Source of the DNA: Micromonospora rosaria
Lineage (GTDB): Bacteria; Actinomycetota; Actinomycetes; Mycobacteriales; Micromonosporaceae
Direction: 5' to 3'
NCBI RefSeq assembly: GCF_001567585.1
Contig: NZ_LRQV01000029.1
Span: forward strand, 1 to 60,673
Length of the DNA: 60,673 nt
Position numbers and translations under genes: made by a program. The notes below the pieces were generated by a model that saw only the letters and a list, made by a program, of their open reading frames with translations, was not told the DNA's origin and ran no database searches. Positions 41,452-49,664 of this stretch are shown one piece after another; position 1 is the stretch's first letter, and the number at the start of each line of letters is the position of its first letter.

Positions 41452-41832
41452 TCAGCGCTTCCGGCCGGCGGCCGGCTTCTCGGCCGGCTTGGCCTTCGAG
41501 AACTCGTCCGGCGTGGCCTCGCGGGGCCGGTCGCCGGGCCGGCCCGTGCCGACCTGACGCGCACCGGTGAACGGGCTGACGGTCCGGCCGGTCGCCTCCA
41601 GCTCCTGCCGCTGCCCCTCGGAGAACACGAACGACGGTTCCACCGGCCGGGCCGGGCCCGCCGGCCGTCCGCCGGCCTGCTCGGTCAGCCGGGCCACCTC
41701 GGCCCGCAGCCGGGTCACCTCGGCCTCCAGCTCCGCCACCCGGCCGCCGCCGGCCGGAGTCGGGTCGGTGCTCGTCTGGTCGGCCGGCGGGGTGCTCTGC
41801 GCCCCGGCCGCCCGCGATCCTGCCTGCGCCAT
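41452..41832 (-). CDS. Small coiled-coil protein after the capsid gene
   Basis: A 126-residue protein with an Ala/Thr/Pro-rich N-terminus, a coiled coil (VAELEAEVTRLRAEVARLTE) and a Lys/Arg/Pro-rich tail. Such small proteins between capsid and adaptor genes occur in actinophages without known function. It might aid capsid assembly. Confidence 0.62.
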   Translation of the reverse strand: MAQAGSRAAGAQSTPPADQTSTDPTPAGGGRVAELEAEVTRLRAEVARLTEQAGGRPAGPARPVEPSFVFSEGQRQELEATGRTVSPFTGARQVGTGRPGDRPREATPDEFSKAKPAEKPAAGRKR

Positions 41833-41875
41833 CGTCTGCGCCTCCTGGTCCTCGTGTCGATCAGTGCCGGCCGGG

Positions 41876-43231
41876 TCAGGCCGTCGGGTCGTAGATGACC
41901 TCGCGAACCCCGGACAGGTCGGTGATGGCCGCCGCCCGGTAGCCCCAGATCGCCAGGTCGACGTAGGCGACGCGGTACTCGAACTGCAAACGCTGCGGGG
42001 CGGTCGCCCAGCCGTGCACCGACTCCCGGTCGAACAGGTACGAGCTGGCGGCGACGGTGCCGCTGGCGGCCAGGGCCCACGCGGGCAGCGCGGTCACGCC
42101 GTTGATGTCCAGCGCCGCCCACCGGGACCGGGCGGTGCCGTTGGCGTTGGCCGGGCCCAGCGCCGGGAACAGCCGACGTCCGTCGTCGTCGACCGCCGCC
42201 ACCAGGGCCTTGTACAGGTCCACCTGCGTGAACATGTCGGTCATCGAGAAACCGCCGCGGACGAACTGGAGCGACGCGAACGCGGAGGTGAGCGCCTGGT
42301 CGAGCGCGCCGTTGACGGCCCCGGCGGTGATCGTGATCGGGGTGGGGGTGGCCGCGTCGAGCACCGCCACGGCGGCGGCTTCGAGGGCCTCGAACCACGC
42401 GCGGACCATCTGCCGCCAGATGATGCCCGACAGCTGCGGGTTGCCGCCCTGGTCCCACGCCTCCCGGGTGATGTTCACGATGCCCGACACCGGGACCGGG
42501 GTGATGGTCTGCGACGTCGCGGTGTACGTGCCGGCGGTCGGCTCCGTGCCCTCGGTGTGGGTGCTGACCAGGCCGGAGGCGGTGTTGAACTTCGGCAGGA
42601 CGAACGGCGTCGAGTCCGACAGGGTGCCCTTGTTGATGGCCTCCCAGATCGGGGAACGGAACTCCCGCTGGTCGACGTACAGGTCCGGCCTGTTCCGCGT
42701 CGGGTTGAGCGGGGCCACGTCGGCCCGGTCGGTGTCGAACTGCACCCGACGCATCGCCGCGTCGAACTGGTCGCGCATGAACGCCTGGGCCCGCTCCAGC
42801 GCGACGCCGTCGCCCTTGCTGCCGGCGATCAGGTCGGAGCTGAAGTCGTGGGTTCCCCGGGTCAGGTTGCCCTGCCGGTCGAACCGGTACGGCAGCGGGT
42901 CTTCCACGCTCGCGGTGATGGTGCGCCGGGTCGGGTCGACGGTGGGCCGCCGCTCCGCCTCCGGCCGGGGCGCCGGGGTGAGCTGCGGAACGCCCAGCAG
43001 CGCGCCGAGTTGCCCGCCGCGGATCAGGCCGTCGACCTGCTCGGCGGAGAGCACCAGCCCACCCTGCGGGGCGGCTGGCCGCTCCGGCTGCTGCGGCTGC
43101 TGGGCCTGTACGAGCGCCTGGATCGCGCCGGGGCGGGTCAGCAGCGCCGTCAACTGCCCCTGGTCGAGGTTGATGCCACCGGTGGCCGGCGGCGTGGTCT
43201 GAGTCTCGGGGGACTCCTGCTCGTCCGGCAT
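41876..43231 (-). CDS. Possible internally started major capsid protein
   Basis: Inside the fusion ORF, ATG at 43231 is preceded by GACGGAGGTTCCGGG, a good ribosome binding site seven bases away, and is in frame. Translation from here gives 451 residues: a Gln/Pro-rich delta-like region (~120 residues) and the complete HK97-fold capsid domain. This would supply the capsid in hundreds of copies while the full fusion is made in few. It is predicted from the sequence; both products remain to be shown. Confidence 0.55.
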   Translation of the reverse strand: MPDEQESPETQTTPPATGGINLDQGQLTALLTRPGAIQALVQAQQPQQPERPAAPQGGLVLSAEQVDGLIRGGQLGALLGVPQLTPAPRPEAERRPTVDPTRRTITASVEDPLPYRFDRQGNLTRGTHDFSSDLIAGSKGDGVALERAQAFMRDQFDAAMRRVQFDTDRADVAPLNPTRNRPDLYVDQREFRSPIWEAINKGTLSDSTPFVLPKFNTASGLVSTHTEGTEPTAGTYTATSQTITPVPVSGIVNITREAWDQGGNPQLSGIIWRQMVRAWFEALEAAAVAVLDAATPTPITITAGAVNGALDQALTSAFASLQFVRGGFSMTDMFTQVDLYKALVAAVDDDGRRLFPALGPANANGTARSRWAALDINGVTALPAWALAASGTVAASSYLFDRESVHGWATAPQRLQFEYRVAYVDLAIWGYRAAAITDLSGVREVIYDPTA

Positions 43232-45022
43232 CCCGGAACCTCCGTCTTCACGCTGTGCCCGCACCTTGCTGACGCGGGCGTCGTCGAACGCGGGGACCGC
43301 CGTGAGGCTGGTCTCCCGCAGGTCGGCCCGGCGCACCCGCACCGTGCCCTTCTGGTCCGGGTCCGGCACGGTGTCGGCCGCCAGGTCGAAGTCCACGCCG
43401 ACGCTGAGGCCGTCGAGGGTGCCGTGGTCGGCCAGGGCCAGGGCCTCGTCACCGGCCGCCCCGGGCGCCACGGTGAACTTCACCTTCAGGCCACGCGGGG
43501 TGTCGGTCAGCTCCACCGCCCGGCCGAGGGGCTGGCGGTAGTCGTGGTCCCGCAGCAGCTTCACCCGGGTCGGGTCCGACCAGCGCAGCGACCCGGGCTC
43601 GAACAGGAACTTCGTCCCGTACTTGCTGGCCGTCTTCCCGTACGGCAGGGCCAGGCCCTCGATGGTGCGCCGCTCGGTGTCGACCCGGAAGCCGAGCACC
43701 TCGGCGTCGAGGGTCAGAGTCGACGGGCCGTCGAACGTCAGGGTGGCCGGGTCGTCGGCGTCGACCTGCCCCGGCTCCGCGTCCTGCGCCGGCTCGCCCT
43801 CGGCCGGGGCCGGCACCGGTTTCGGCTTCGACTTCGGGGCCGGGCCGGACAGGCCGGCCGCCGACCGGATCTCGTCAGCGTCCATCGCACCCATGTCCTT
43901 CAGGCCCTTCCAGTAGGCCACCTGCGCGCCCGGGTCCGGCTTCAGGTAGTTCGACAGGTCGAACGCCACCCGGTAGCCGCGCCGGGTCACGTCGCCCATC
44001 GACAGCCGCTGCGTGATCGCCTCCATGTACGGGGCGAAGTGCTCGTTGATCTTCGACATGCGCCGGTCAGCGGCGTTGAAGTACGTACGGCTGGTCGTCG
44101 ACACGCCCAGGTCCTCGGGGTCGACGCCCAACCCGTTGGCGATCTCCAACGTCACCTGCCGTTGCAGCTCGACCAGTTGCAGCTCAGCCGGCGACGGCGA
44201 TGAGACGTCGACCCGTTGCACGGCACCGGGGATCCACCCGGTCGCGCGGCGCTTCCGCTGGGCGGCCCAGTCGGCCAGGAACGCGTCGACCTCGTCATCG
44301 TTCATCGGGTCGACGGTCGGGTCGTCCCGATCGGTGAAGTAGTCGGTGGGGCGCGGGTTGTCGGCGTACGTGGCGGCGAGCCGGTCGAGCAGCAGCGCCC
44401 GCCGGATCGACCGGGCGTTGGCCCGCAACAGGCCCGGGTTCGGGGAGTCGAATCGGATCAACCGGTCGGCCGTGACGGGCTGGCCGTGCACCCACACGAC
44501 CGGCACGCCCCGGCCGTCACGCCCCGACGGAAACGGGTTGAAGTCGCCCTTCGGCGGGTCGAGGCTCACCGCGCCGACGTCCAGGTGCCGGGCCGCCATC
44601 GGGTAGCCGTCCGAGTCCTGCGCGGTGATCAGCCACCACGAAATGCCCTCGAACGCGAGATCCTCGATCGTCTGAGCGAGGGTCACGACGTTCGGCACGT
44701 CCGGGTCGATCTGCTCCAGCCACGTCAGCCGCACGATCTCCAGGCCCTTGTACAGCACCAGAGGCAGCGTGGCGATGCTGCACAGGCTGTTGCGTCCCTT
44801 CTGCACGGCCGCGACGCTCAGCGCCTCGTCCCGGGTCACCCGCGCCGGGCCGGCGGCGGCCATCTCCAGGAACAGCCGGTCGATCGGGCGCGGCGGCGAG
44901 TCGAACTCGACGTGCCGCACCTCGTCCAGGGGCAAAGGCCGGGGCAGGGACAGCAGATTCCGCACCTGCTGCCCCACCGCCCCCAGCCACCCCACGGCGG
45001 AAGTGTAATACGCGAATCCCAA
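41876..45022 (-). CDS. Portal-protease-major capsid fusion protein
   Basis: One uninterrupted ORF of 1048 residues. The portal domain (1-~420) includes AVQKGRNSLCSIATLPLVLY, NGLGVDPEDLGVSTTSRTYF and MEAITQRLS. The S78-type prohead protease (~445-590) has RTIEGLALPYG, His493 in RDHDYRQPLG and Ser540 in LDGLSVGVDF. The capsid domain (~720-1048) has VGAL-type E-loop residues, VSGIVNITREAWDQG and GYRAAAITDLSGVREV. No stop codons separate them. The start may be TTG 45022 or GTG 44995; neither has a clear ribosome binding site. Two-part fusions are known in small phages; this three-part layout is unusual. Confidence 0.85.
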   Translation of the reverse strand: MGFAYYTSAVGWLGAVGQQVRNLLSLPRPLPLDEVRHVEFDSPPRPIDRLFLEMAAAGPARVTRDEALSVAAVQKGRNSLCSIATLPLVLYKGLEIVRLTWLEQIDPDVPNVVTLAQTIEDLAFEGISWWLITAQDSDGYPMAARHLDVGAVSLDPPKGDFNPFPSGRDGRGVPVVWVHGQPVTADRLIRFDSPNPGLLRANARSIRRALLLDRLAATYADNPRPTDYFTDRDDPTVDPMNDDEVDAFLADWAAQRKRRATGWIPGAVQRVDVSSPSPAELQLVELQRQVTLEIANGLGVDPEDLGVSTTSRTYFNAADRRMSKINEHFAPYMEAITQRLSMGDVTRRGYRVAFDLSNYLKPDPGAQVAYWKGLKDMGAMDADEIRSAAGLSGPAPKSKPKPVPAPAEGEPAQDAEPGQVDADDPATLTFDGPSTLTLDAEVLGFRVDTERRTIEGLALPYGKTASKYGTKFLFEPGSLRWSDPTRVKLLRDHDYRQPLGRAVELTDTPRGLKVKFTVAPGAAGDEALALADHGTLDGLSVGVDFDLAADTVPDPDQKGTVRVRRADLRETSLTAVPAFDDARVSKVRAQREDGGSGMPDEQESPETQTTPPATGGINLDQGQLTALLTRPGAIQALVQAQQPQQPERPAAPQGGLVLSAEQVDGLIRGGQLGALLGVPQLTPAPRPEAERRPTVDPTRRTITASVEDPLPYRFDRQGNLTRGTHDFSSDLIAGSKGDGVALERAQAFMRDQFDAAMRRVQFDTDRADVAPLNPTRNRPDLYVDQREFRSPIWEAINKGTLSDSTPFVLPKFNTASGLVSTHTEGTEPTAGTYTATSQTITPVPVSGIVNITREAWDQGGNPQLSGIIWRQMVRAWFEALEAAAVAVLDAATPTPITITAGAVNGALDQALTSAFASLQFVRGGFSMTDMFTQVDLYKALVAAVDDDGRRLFPALGPANANGTARSRWAALDINGVTALPAWALAASGTVAASSYLFDRESVHGWATAPQRLQFEYRVAYVDLAIWGYRAAAITDLSGVREVIYDPTA

Positions 45023-45044
45023 TACCGGAACTTAGGTTCGTGTA

Positions 45045-46514
45045 TCAGGCTCCCCGGGTCCGTCGCGACACCTGCCGCAACCTCGGCATCGTCCGCGCCA
45101 GGTGCACAGCGCCCGCCATGGCGTACACGGCGTCGACCTGGCCGCCGGCCCGGGTGAACACCCACCCGTCACCGCGGCGCAACCGCTCCGCCTTCGCTAC
45201 CTGCGCGCCGGGCATCGCCTGACCGGAGTGCGCCACCGTGCGGGCCTTCACCTCCTTGGCGAAGCCCATGCACACCGCCGTCGTCTCGCCGCGGATCTCC
45301 GCCACCCGCACCCCGCGCGGCGGCCACCCCCGCACACCCTCCTTGCGCCGGTCGACCAGCTTCGCCGCCACGGCCGCCGCCGGCCCGCCCGGATACCAGC
45401 CGAGCACCGCCGGGCGGACCCGCTGCGCCCAGGCCGGCAGTTCCCGCTCCAACTGGGTGGCCGCGTCCGGGCCGGTCCACTCGTGCACCGCCTCCACCCG
45501 GGCGCGTCCGTCCTCGAGGATCACCGCGACCGCAAGGGTGGCGTGCAGCCCGTCCGGCGACAGGTCCACGCAGCCGGCCAGGCGTAGCCGCTGCTCGGTT
45601 TCCACCGGCGCCGGGTCGCAGCAGTCCCGCCAGTCCCCGGGGTCGATCGCCGGGTTGAGCACCTTCACCCGGATGCACATGTTCTCCGTCTTGAAGGTGG
45701 TCAGCGCCTCCCCGCCCAGCTCCACCGCCCGCCGCGCGGCAGCCAGCAGGGTGTCCGCGCTCAACCGGCGGCCCAGGTTCGGGTTCGCCTGCGCCAGGGC
45801 GTCCAGGTCGAGCGGGTCGGCGTCGTCATCGGCCGACCACTCGAACAGGCCGAGCCGGTCGTCAACCCCCGCCAGGGCGGCCTCCCGCAGGTCGTTGAGC
45901 ACCACCGACGCATCCGACCCGGCGTTCGACAACAGCCACGCCTGCGCGTGCGGGCGGGCGTTCATCGTCGACTCCGCTGCCGCCCACGCCGTGTACGTGT
46001 GGTGCTGGCGCAGCTCATCGACGTACAGCCGGTCGATCGACAGCGACCGGCCCGCGTCGCCGTTCGCCGCCGCGATCTTCGCCCGCGCCCCACCCGAGAT
46101 CGCGAACTCTTCCTGCCCGTTCGCGGTCCGCACGTTCAGGATCTCCGGCGCCAACTCCGGCGACGCCTTCGCCAGATCGATCGACGCCAGCCACACCTCC
46201 CGCGCGTACTCCAGCTTCGACGACACCCCCAGGGTCATCGGCCACCGGTCCACGTACATCCAGTGCAGCGTCAGCAGCTTCGGCACCGTCGTCTTCCCGT
46301 TCTGCCGGGACACCAGCACCAGCACCACCCGGAACCGCGGCCGGCCGTCCGGCAACAACTCACCGGCGTGGACCACCAGCCACTCCTGCCACGGGTCCAA
46401 CGGCATCCGGACCACGTCCCGGGCGAACTCGACCTGCTCGAACCCCACCGACGTCTCCGGCGTCAACGGCCGCAACGGCGGCGTCCACAGGCGCGGCTCA
46501 GTTCGACCCAGCAC
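45045..46514 (-). CDS. terL: Large terminase subunit
   Basis: A 489-residue packaging motor. ATPase Walker A-like VLVSRQNGKTTVPKL near residue 70 and Walker B LYVDELRQHH near residue 165; the nuclease domain follows with Asp in GCVDLSPDG. It cuts and pumps phage DNA into the prohead. The frame opens as far as 46589, but the small terminase gene ends at 46498, so a GTG at 46514 (or 46523/46532) is more likely. It is followed 22 bases later by the portal fusion. Confidence 0.9.
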   Translation of the reverse strand: MLGRTEPRLWTPPLRPLTPETSVGFEQVEFARDVVRMPLDPWQEWLVVHAGELLPDGRPRFRVVLVLVSRQNGKTTVPKLLTLHWMYVDRWPMTLGVSSKLEYAREVWLASIDLAKASPELAPEILNVRTANGQEEFAISGGARAKIAAANGDAGRSLSIDRLYVDELRQHHTYTAWAAAESTMNARPHAQAWLLSNAGSDASVVLNDLREAALAGVDDRLGLFEWSADDDADPLDLDALAQANPNLGRRLSADTLLAAARRAVELGGEALTTFKTENMCIRVKVLNPAIDPGDWRDCCDPAPVETEQRLRLAGCVDLSPDGLHATLAVAVILEDGRARVEAVHEWTGPDAATQLERELPAWAQRVRPAVLGWYPGGPAAAVAAKLVDRRKEGVRGWPPRGVRVAEIRGETTAVCMGFAKEVKARTVAHSGQAMPGAQVAKAERLRRGDGWVFTRAGGQVDAVYAMAGAVHLARTMPRLRQVSRRTRGA

Positions 46515-46788
46515 GCTGCTCACGTCGAGCACGGAGCTCGTCGAGCTTGCCAGCGACAACCCCACCCGGGGCACCTCCCTTCGCGCCACGGCCGGCCGGC
46601 GTCAGGCCCAGCGCGGTCAACGCGGCCAGCAACTTCGGACCCAGGTCGGCGAGCAGCTCCGGCGTCGGATCGGCGTCGATCGCCGCCGCGTACCGGCGCA
46701 CCAGCGCCTTCCCCGCCGCGTCCTGCGGCAGCAGCGGGGCGTCCTTCAGGGCAGCCGCCACCGCCCGGGTCAGCGGTCCTTGAGCCAT
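46498..46788 (-). CDS. terS: Small terminase subunit (P27-like)
   Basis: A 96-residue helical protein (ALVRRYAAAIDAD, LGPKLLAALTALGLTPAGRG). It overlaps terL and lies just after an HNH gene, the normal order in cos-type siphophages. AGGAGG sits nine bases before the ATG at 46788. The Lys/Arg-rich C-terminus would bind DNA. Confidence 0.75.
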   Translation of the reverse strand: MAQGPLTRAVAAALKDAPLLPQDAAGKALVRRYAAAIDADPTPELLADLGPKLLAALTALGLTPAGRGAKGGAPGGVVAGKLDELRARREQRAGSN

Positions 46789-46887
46789 GGCCAGGGCCTC
46801 CTGGTCGACGTCGGGGAGAGAGAAAAAGGACAGGGCGGGGTGTCCCCCGGGGTCGCCCGTGGGGAAAACCGCAGGTCACAGCGTTGC

Positions 46888-47181
46888 TCACCACGCGGTC
46901 ACCGGCCGGTTGGGTGGGTCGGCGGCCCGGCCCGGTTCACCGATGTGGAGGTTGCAGGCCGAACACGAGGCGACGATGTAGCGGGGGTCGTCTCCGGTGA
47001 CGCTACGCCCGAGGGTGTGGTGTGCGACCTCACCGACGTCGGCGCACCGGTGCTGGCCGGGCACCCGCGCACACCACCCGTCGGCGTGGGCCCTGCATCC
47101 TCGGCCGGCGTCGCGGAGTAGCACCAGGGCGCGGGTCCGCCGCCACGCCCTGGTGCTGCCCTTGGCCCACGATCGGCTCAT
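46888..47181 (-). CDS. HNH endonuclease
   Basis: A 97-residue protein with paired Cys residues (CRAHADGWCARVPG; CSACN) around the HNH core EVAHHTLGRSVTGDDPRY, then NLHIGEP. HNH proteins next to terminase are needed for cos cleavage in HK97-like phages. The ATG at 47181 overlaps the upstream stop (ATGA). The larger open frame before it is not coding. Confidence 0.85.
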   Translation of the reverse strand: MSRSWAKGSTRAWRRTRALVLLRDAGRGCRAHADGWCARVPGQHRCADVGEVAHHTLGRSVTGDDPRYIVASCSACNLHIGEPGRAADPPNRPVTAW

Positions 47182-47702
47182 TCGCCGTCCGGGCGGCACT
47201 GGCCGCACACGCCGTACTGGTAGACCAGGGCGCCCACCTGGACCATGCCGGGGTAGATGCCGTCCCCGTGTTCGACCCCGGCGCATACCCGGCCGCACCG
47301 GTCGCAGGTGCGGTCCCGGTCGCTGTTCCGGGGCAGGCCGGTCATCGGGGCACACCGGGTGCACACGACCAGGCCCGGCTTCCAGGCGGCGGCGATGACG
47401 GGTTCCGGCCGGTCGGGGTGGGGCTGGTGTCGGCACGTTGCCGCCTGATCGGCGAACCAGGTGGTGAGGGTGTCGAGCAGGGGCAGCCGCAGCCATCCGG
47501 GCACGCCAGCGGCGTCGGTGGTGCGGGCGTTGCTCTCGCCGAGTGCGGCGTGTGCGGCCGTGGTCATGAACTGGTGGGCGTGGTCGGTGGCGGCGTCGAG
47601 CTGGTCGACGACGTGTACCGGGGTGGCAGCCCGGAGCTGGGCGACCAGTTCCCCGTAGCGGCGGTGCAGCATGAGGTGTTCCAGGACCAGGGCGCGGTTC
47701 AT
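47178..47702 (-). CDS. Zinc-ribbon-like prophage protein
   Basis: A 174-residue protein: an N-terminal helical part (ALVLEHLMLHRRYGELVAQL) and a C-terminal part with many Cys residues (VVCTRCAP, CDRCGRVC, GVCGQC) likely binding zinc. ATGA overlaps at both ends place it firmly in the operon. It may bind DNA or regulate the switch to late genes; function not known. Confidence 0.68.
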   Translation of the reverse strand: MNRALVLEHLMLHRRYGELVAQLRAATPVHVVDQLDAATDHAHQFMTTAAHAALGESNARTTDAAGVPGWLRLPLLDTLTTWFADQAATCRHQPHPDRPEPVIAAAWKPGLVVCTRCAPMTGLPRNSDRDRTCDRCGRVCAGVEHGDGIYPGMVQVGALVYQYGVCGQCRPDGE

Positions 47703-47875
47703 CGGTGGGGCTCCTGTTCGGCGTCGGGCCGGTTGTCGGGGGTGGTGCGGTAGGGGTCGAGTTCGTGGGCGGCGTCCCAGGCGGTGTCGTCGAGCACCTG
47801 GCGGGCCTCCCACGAGGCGACTTCGCCGACGACGTGCAGCACGAGGGCAGCGGCGGACGGGTGGTGACGGATCAC
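47699..47875 (-). CDS. Small operon protein, 58 residues
   Basis: GTG at 47875 to TGA at 47699, overlapping both neighbours by four bases. It encodes a short acidic helical peptide (ALVLHVVGEVASWEARQVL in the middle). The stop/start overlaps are the main evidence that it is translated. Confidence 0.6.
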   Translation of the reverse strand: MIRHHPSAAALVLHVVGEVASWEARQVLDDTAWDAAHELDPYRTTPDNRPDAEQEPHR

Positions 47876-48249
47876 GGTCGGTCCTTCCGGTCGAGCTTCC
47901 GGGCGTGGCGGGCGGTGAGGCCCGCGTCGCGGCGGGCGGCGAGGCTGTCGCGGTCTTGGCGGCGGCGGGCGCGGCGAGCAAGCGCGGCGGCGACCTGGGC
48001 GGCGATACGCGCGGCGATCTCGGCATCGAGCAGTGGCGGTGGGGTGGACGGGGTGGACATGTCCACCCCACCGTGCGGCTTGGTTTCACCCGGGGGTTGA
48101 CACTCTGAATCGATGAAAATCTTTATTCCCTGTTCAGTGGGTGCTTCCGGTGGCGTCCGGTAGCCCTCCGTGGGGTGGACGTCCGGGGTAGTGGGGTGGA
48201 CATGTCCACCCCGTCCACCCCACCTGCCCGGTCCGTACCCGCTGCTCAT
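47872..48249 (-). CDS. Small basic operon protein over palindromic repeats
   Basis: The ATG at 48249 overlaps the helicase stop (ATGA) and gives 125 residues; an inner ATG at 48060 gives 62. The C-terminal half is a plausible basic helical protein (RIAAQVAAALARRARRRQDR, then HARKLDRKDRP). The N-terminal half is encoded by repeats of GGGGTGGAC and an AT-rich stretch and looks like translated non-coding sequence. The shorter form may be the real protein, with an origin or operator upstream. Confidence 0.5.
   Translation of the reverse strand: MSSGYGPGRWGGRGGHVHPTTPDVHPTEGYRTPPEAPTEQGIKIFIDSECQPPGETKPHGGVDMSTPSTPPPLLDAEIAARIAAQVAAALARRARRRQDRDSLAARRDAGLTARHARKLDRKDRP
48041..48069. repeat. Palindrome cluster 1 (GGGGTGGAC boxes)
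   Basis: GGGGTGGAC at 48041 followed by the perfect 20-bp palindrome GGGGTGGACATGTCCACCCC at 48050-48069, which includes the inner ATG start codon. An identical palindrome lies at 48193. Confidence 0.75.
48099..48136. other. AT-rich pocket between palindrome clusters
   Basis: About 63% A+T over 38 bases in a genome of roughly 72% GC. It contains TTGACA just before and runs TGACACTCTGAATCGATG onward. It is a candidate DNA-unwinding element or promoter. Confidence 0.5.
48172..48221. repeat. Palindrome cluster 2 (GGGGTGGAC boxes)
   Basis: GGGGTGGAC at 48172, the 20-bp palindrome at 48193-48212 and GTCCACCCC at 48213-48221. With cluster 1 it flanks the AT-rich stretch and lies just after the replication helicase gene. 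Confidence 0.75.
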
Positions 48250-49664
48250 CGGGAGCCACCACCGGTCGCCCGGTATCGAGCGCCGTCGACCCGGCGGCCC
48301 TGCGAGTCGGTGTCGACCGCTTCGACTTCCACCTGGCCGGCACCGACCAGGCGTTCGATCGCGGCGTCGAAGTGTGCGCGGTCTGGTGAGCGCAGCGAGC
48401 AGCGGAGGTCTTTTCGGCCGATCCACCCGGGTTCCCGGCGCAGCTTCCTGGCGAGGGCGGCGGCTACCCGCTGCTCGGTGTGGTTGGCGGCGATCTCGTC
48501 GCGCTCGACGGCCTGGACGGCGCGGGCCACGTTCGCCCGGCGGGCGCTGTCGGCCAGCGCGGCGGCGCACACCGCGCGGGTCCGGTCGGACACGGCCATG
48601 ACGACCTCGGAGAGCTGCCAGTCCTCTTCGGTGATCTCCGGCCGCCCGTCGTCGAACAGGGCGAGCAGGGCGGCCACCTTCAACCGCGTGAGCAGGGCGT
48701 GGCCGCTGAGGTCGTCGGCCTGGGCGAGCAGGCCGGCGGCGAGCCGGGCCCGGCGGTTGGCGACCACCGCCTCACGGGCGGTGTCGCACACCTTGATCTC
48801 GACGCGGGGCTTCGGGGTGATGCACAGCCCGTCCTCGACGTCCTTGTCGGTGAGTTCACCGGCCGAGGCGAGGTTGGGGTAGCGGCCCCACAGCCCGCCG
48901 ACGGGGGCCGGCATGTGGAACTCGGCGGCCCGTTCGGACCAGGTGGCGGCCCCGGGGTCGTCGGTGGGCATCCACAGCCAGCGTTGCGGGGTGCCGCCGT
49001 CGGCGTCGCCGAGCAGCGTCGCCGACCGGGCCGGCTGGACTCCGGCGATCAGGGCGGCCCGGTAGTGGTGCGCCTTCACCGGCCGCCGCTTCTCCTTGTC
49101 GGCGTACCGGGCGCCCAGGGCGGACCCGCTGTACACCTTCCGCAGCGTGGCCATGACCGTTGACCCAGACATCTTCGAGTGCCCGGCGAGGGTGTCGATC
49201 TCAGAGACGGTGAACAGGGCGGCGTCGCAGAACTGGGCAGGACCGTCCTTTGTCTGGACGGTGTACGTGGAGTCGATGCCCTGCCCGGTGCCGACCTCGT
49301 GGGTGGGTACGAAGTCGTCGAGCCACAGCAGCTCCCGGGCAACCGCGGTGGCGGCGTCCTTCCCGCCGCCGGACGCCCCGACCATGGCCCAGAACGTGTT
49401 GAGGCTGGCGATGCTGCCGACGATGGGCGGCAGCACGACGTGGGGGCCGGTGCGGCTGCACACAACGGCCAGCACCCCGCCGAGGGTGGCCCAAGGGCTG
49501 ACCATCCGGTCACGGGCCATGGAGCGGACGGCGGCGAGAGCGCGCCGGGCCTGCCAGAAGTCGTCCCGGTCGTCGTAGCCGGCCGGCTCAACCGCTGTGA
49601 CCACCGGCGCGGGCGCGGGCGGCTGGTCGAGGTCGGCCAGCGTGAACGGCGGGGCGACGGTCAC
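48246..49664 (-). CDS. Replicative helicase-like ATPase (DUF3987-like)
   Basis: A 472-residue P-loop protein. The Walker A-like motif GASGGGKD (residues 96-103) has Asp where Ser/Thr is usual; LFTVSEIDTLAG is the probable Walker B region, and QRWLWMPTDDPGA a downstream motor motif. The C-terminus has a winged-helix-like segment (EPGWIGRKDLRCSL). It is translationally coupled to the prim-pol gene (GTGA), so the pair forms the replication module that unwinds and primes prophage DNA. Confidence 0.8.
   Translation of the reverse strand: MTVAPPFTLADLDQPPAPAPVVTAVEPAGYDDRDDFWQARRALAAVRSMARDRMVSPWATLGGVLAVVCSRTGPHVVLPPIVGSIASLNTFWAMVGASGGGKDAATAVARELLWLDDFVPTHEVGTGQGIDSTYTVQTKDGPAQFCDAALFTVSEIDTLAGHSKMSGSTVMATLRKVYSGSALGARYADKEKRRPVKAHHYRAALIAGVQPARSATLLGDADGGTPQRWLWMPTDDPGAATWSERAAEFHMPAPVGGLWGRYPNLASAGELTDKDVEDGLCITPKPRVEIKVCDTAREAVVANRRARLAAGLLAQADDLSGHALLTRLKVAALLALFDDGRPEITEEDWQLSEVVMAVSDRTRAVCAAALADSARRANVARAVQAVERDEIAANHTEQRVAAALARKLRREPGWIGRKDLRCSLRSPDRAHFDAAIERLVGAGQVEVEAVDTDSQGRRVDGARYRATGGGSR

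Noticed and set aside
46515..46589. Longer N-terminus of the large terminase
   Set aside because: It overlaps terS by 92 bases and its residues do not resemble terminase sequence; conserved sequence begins near PRLWTPPLRPLTPETS.
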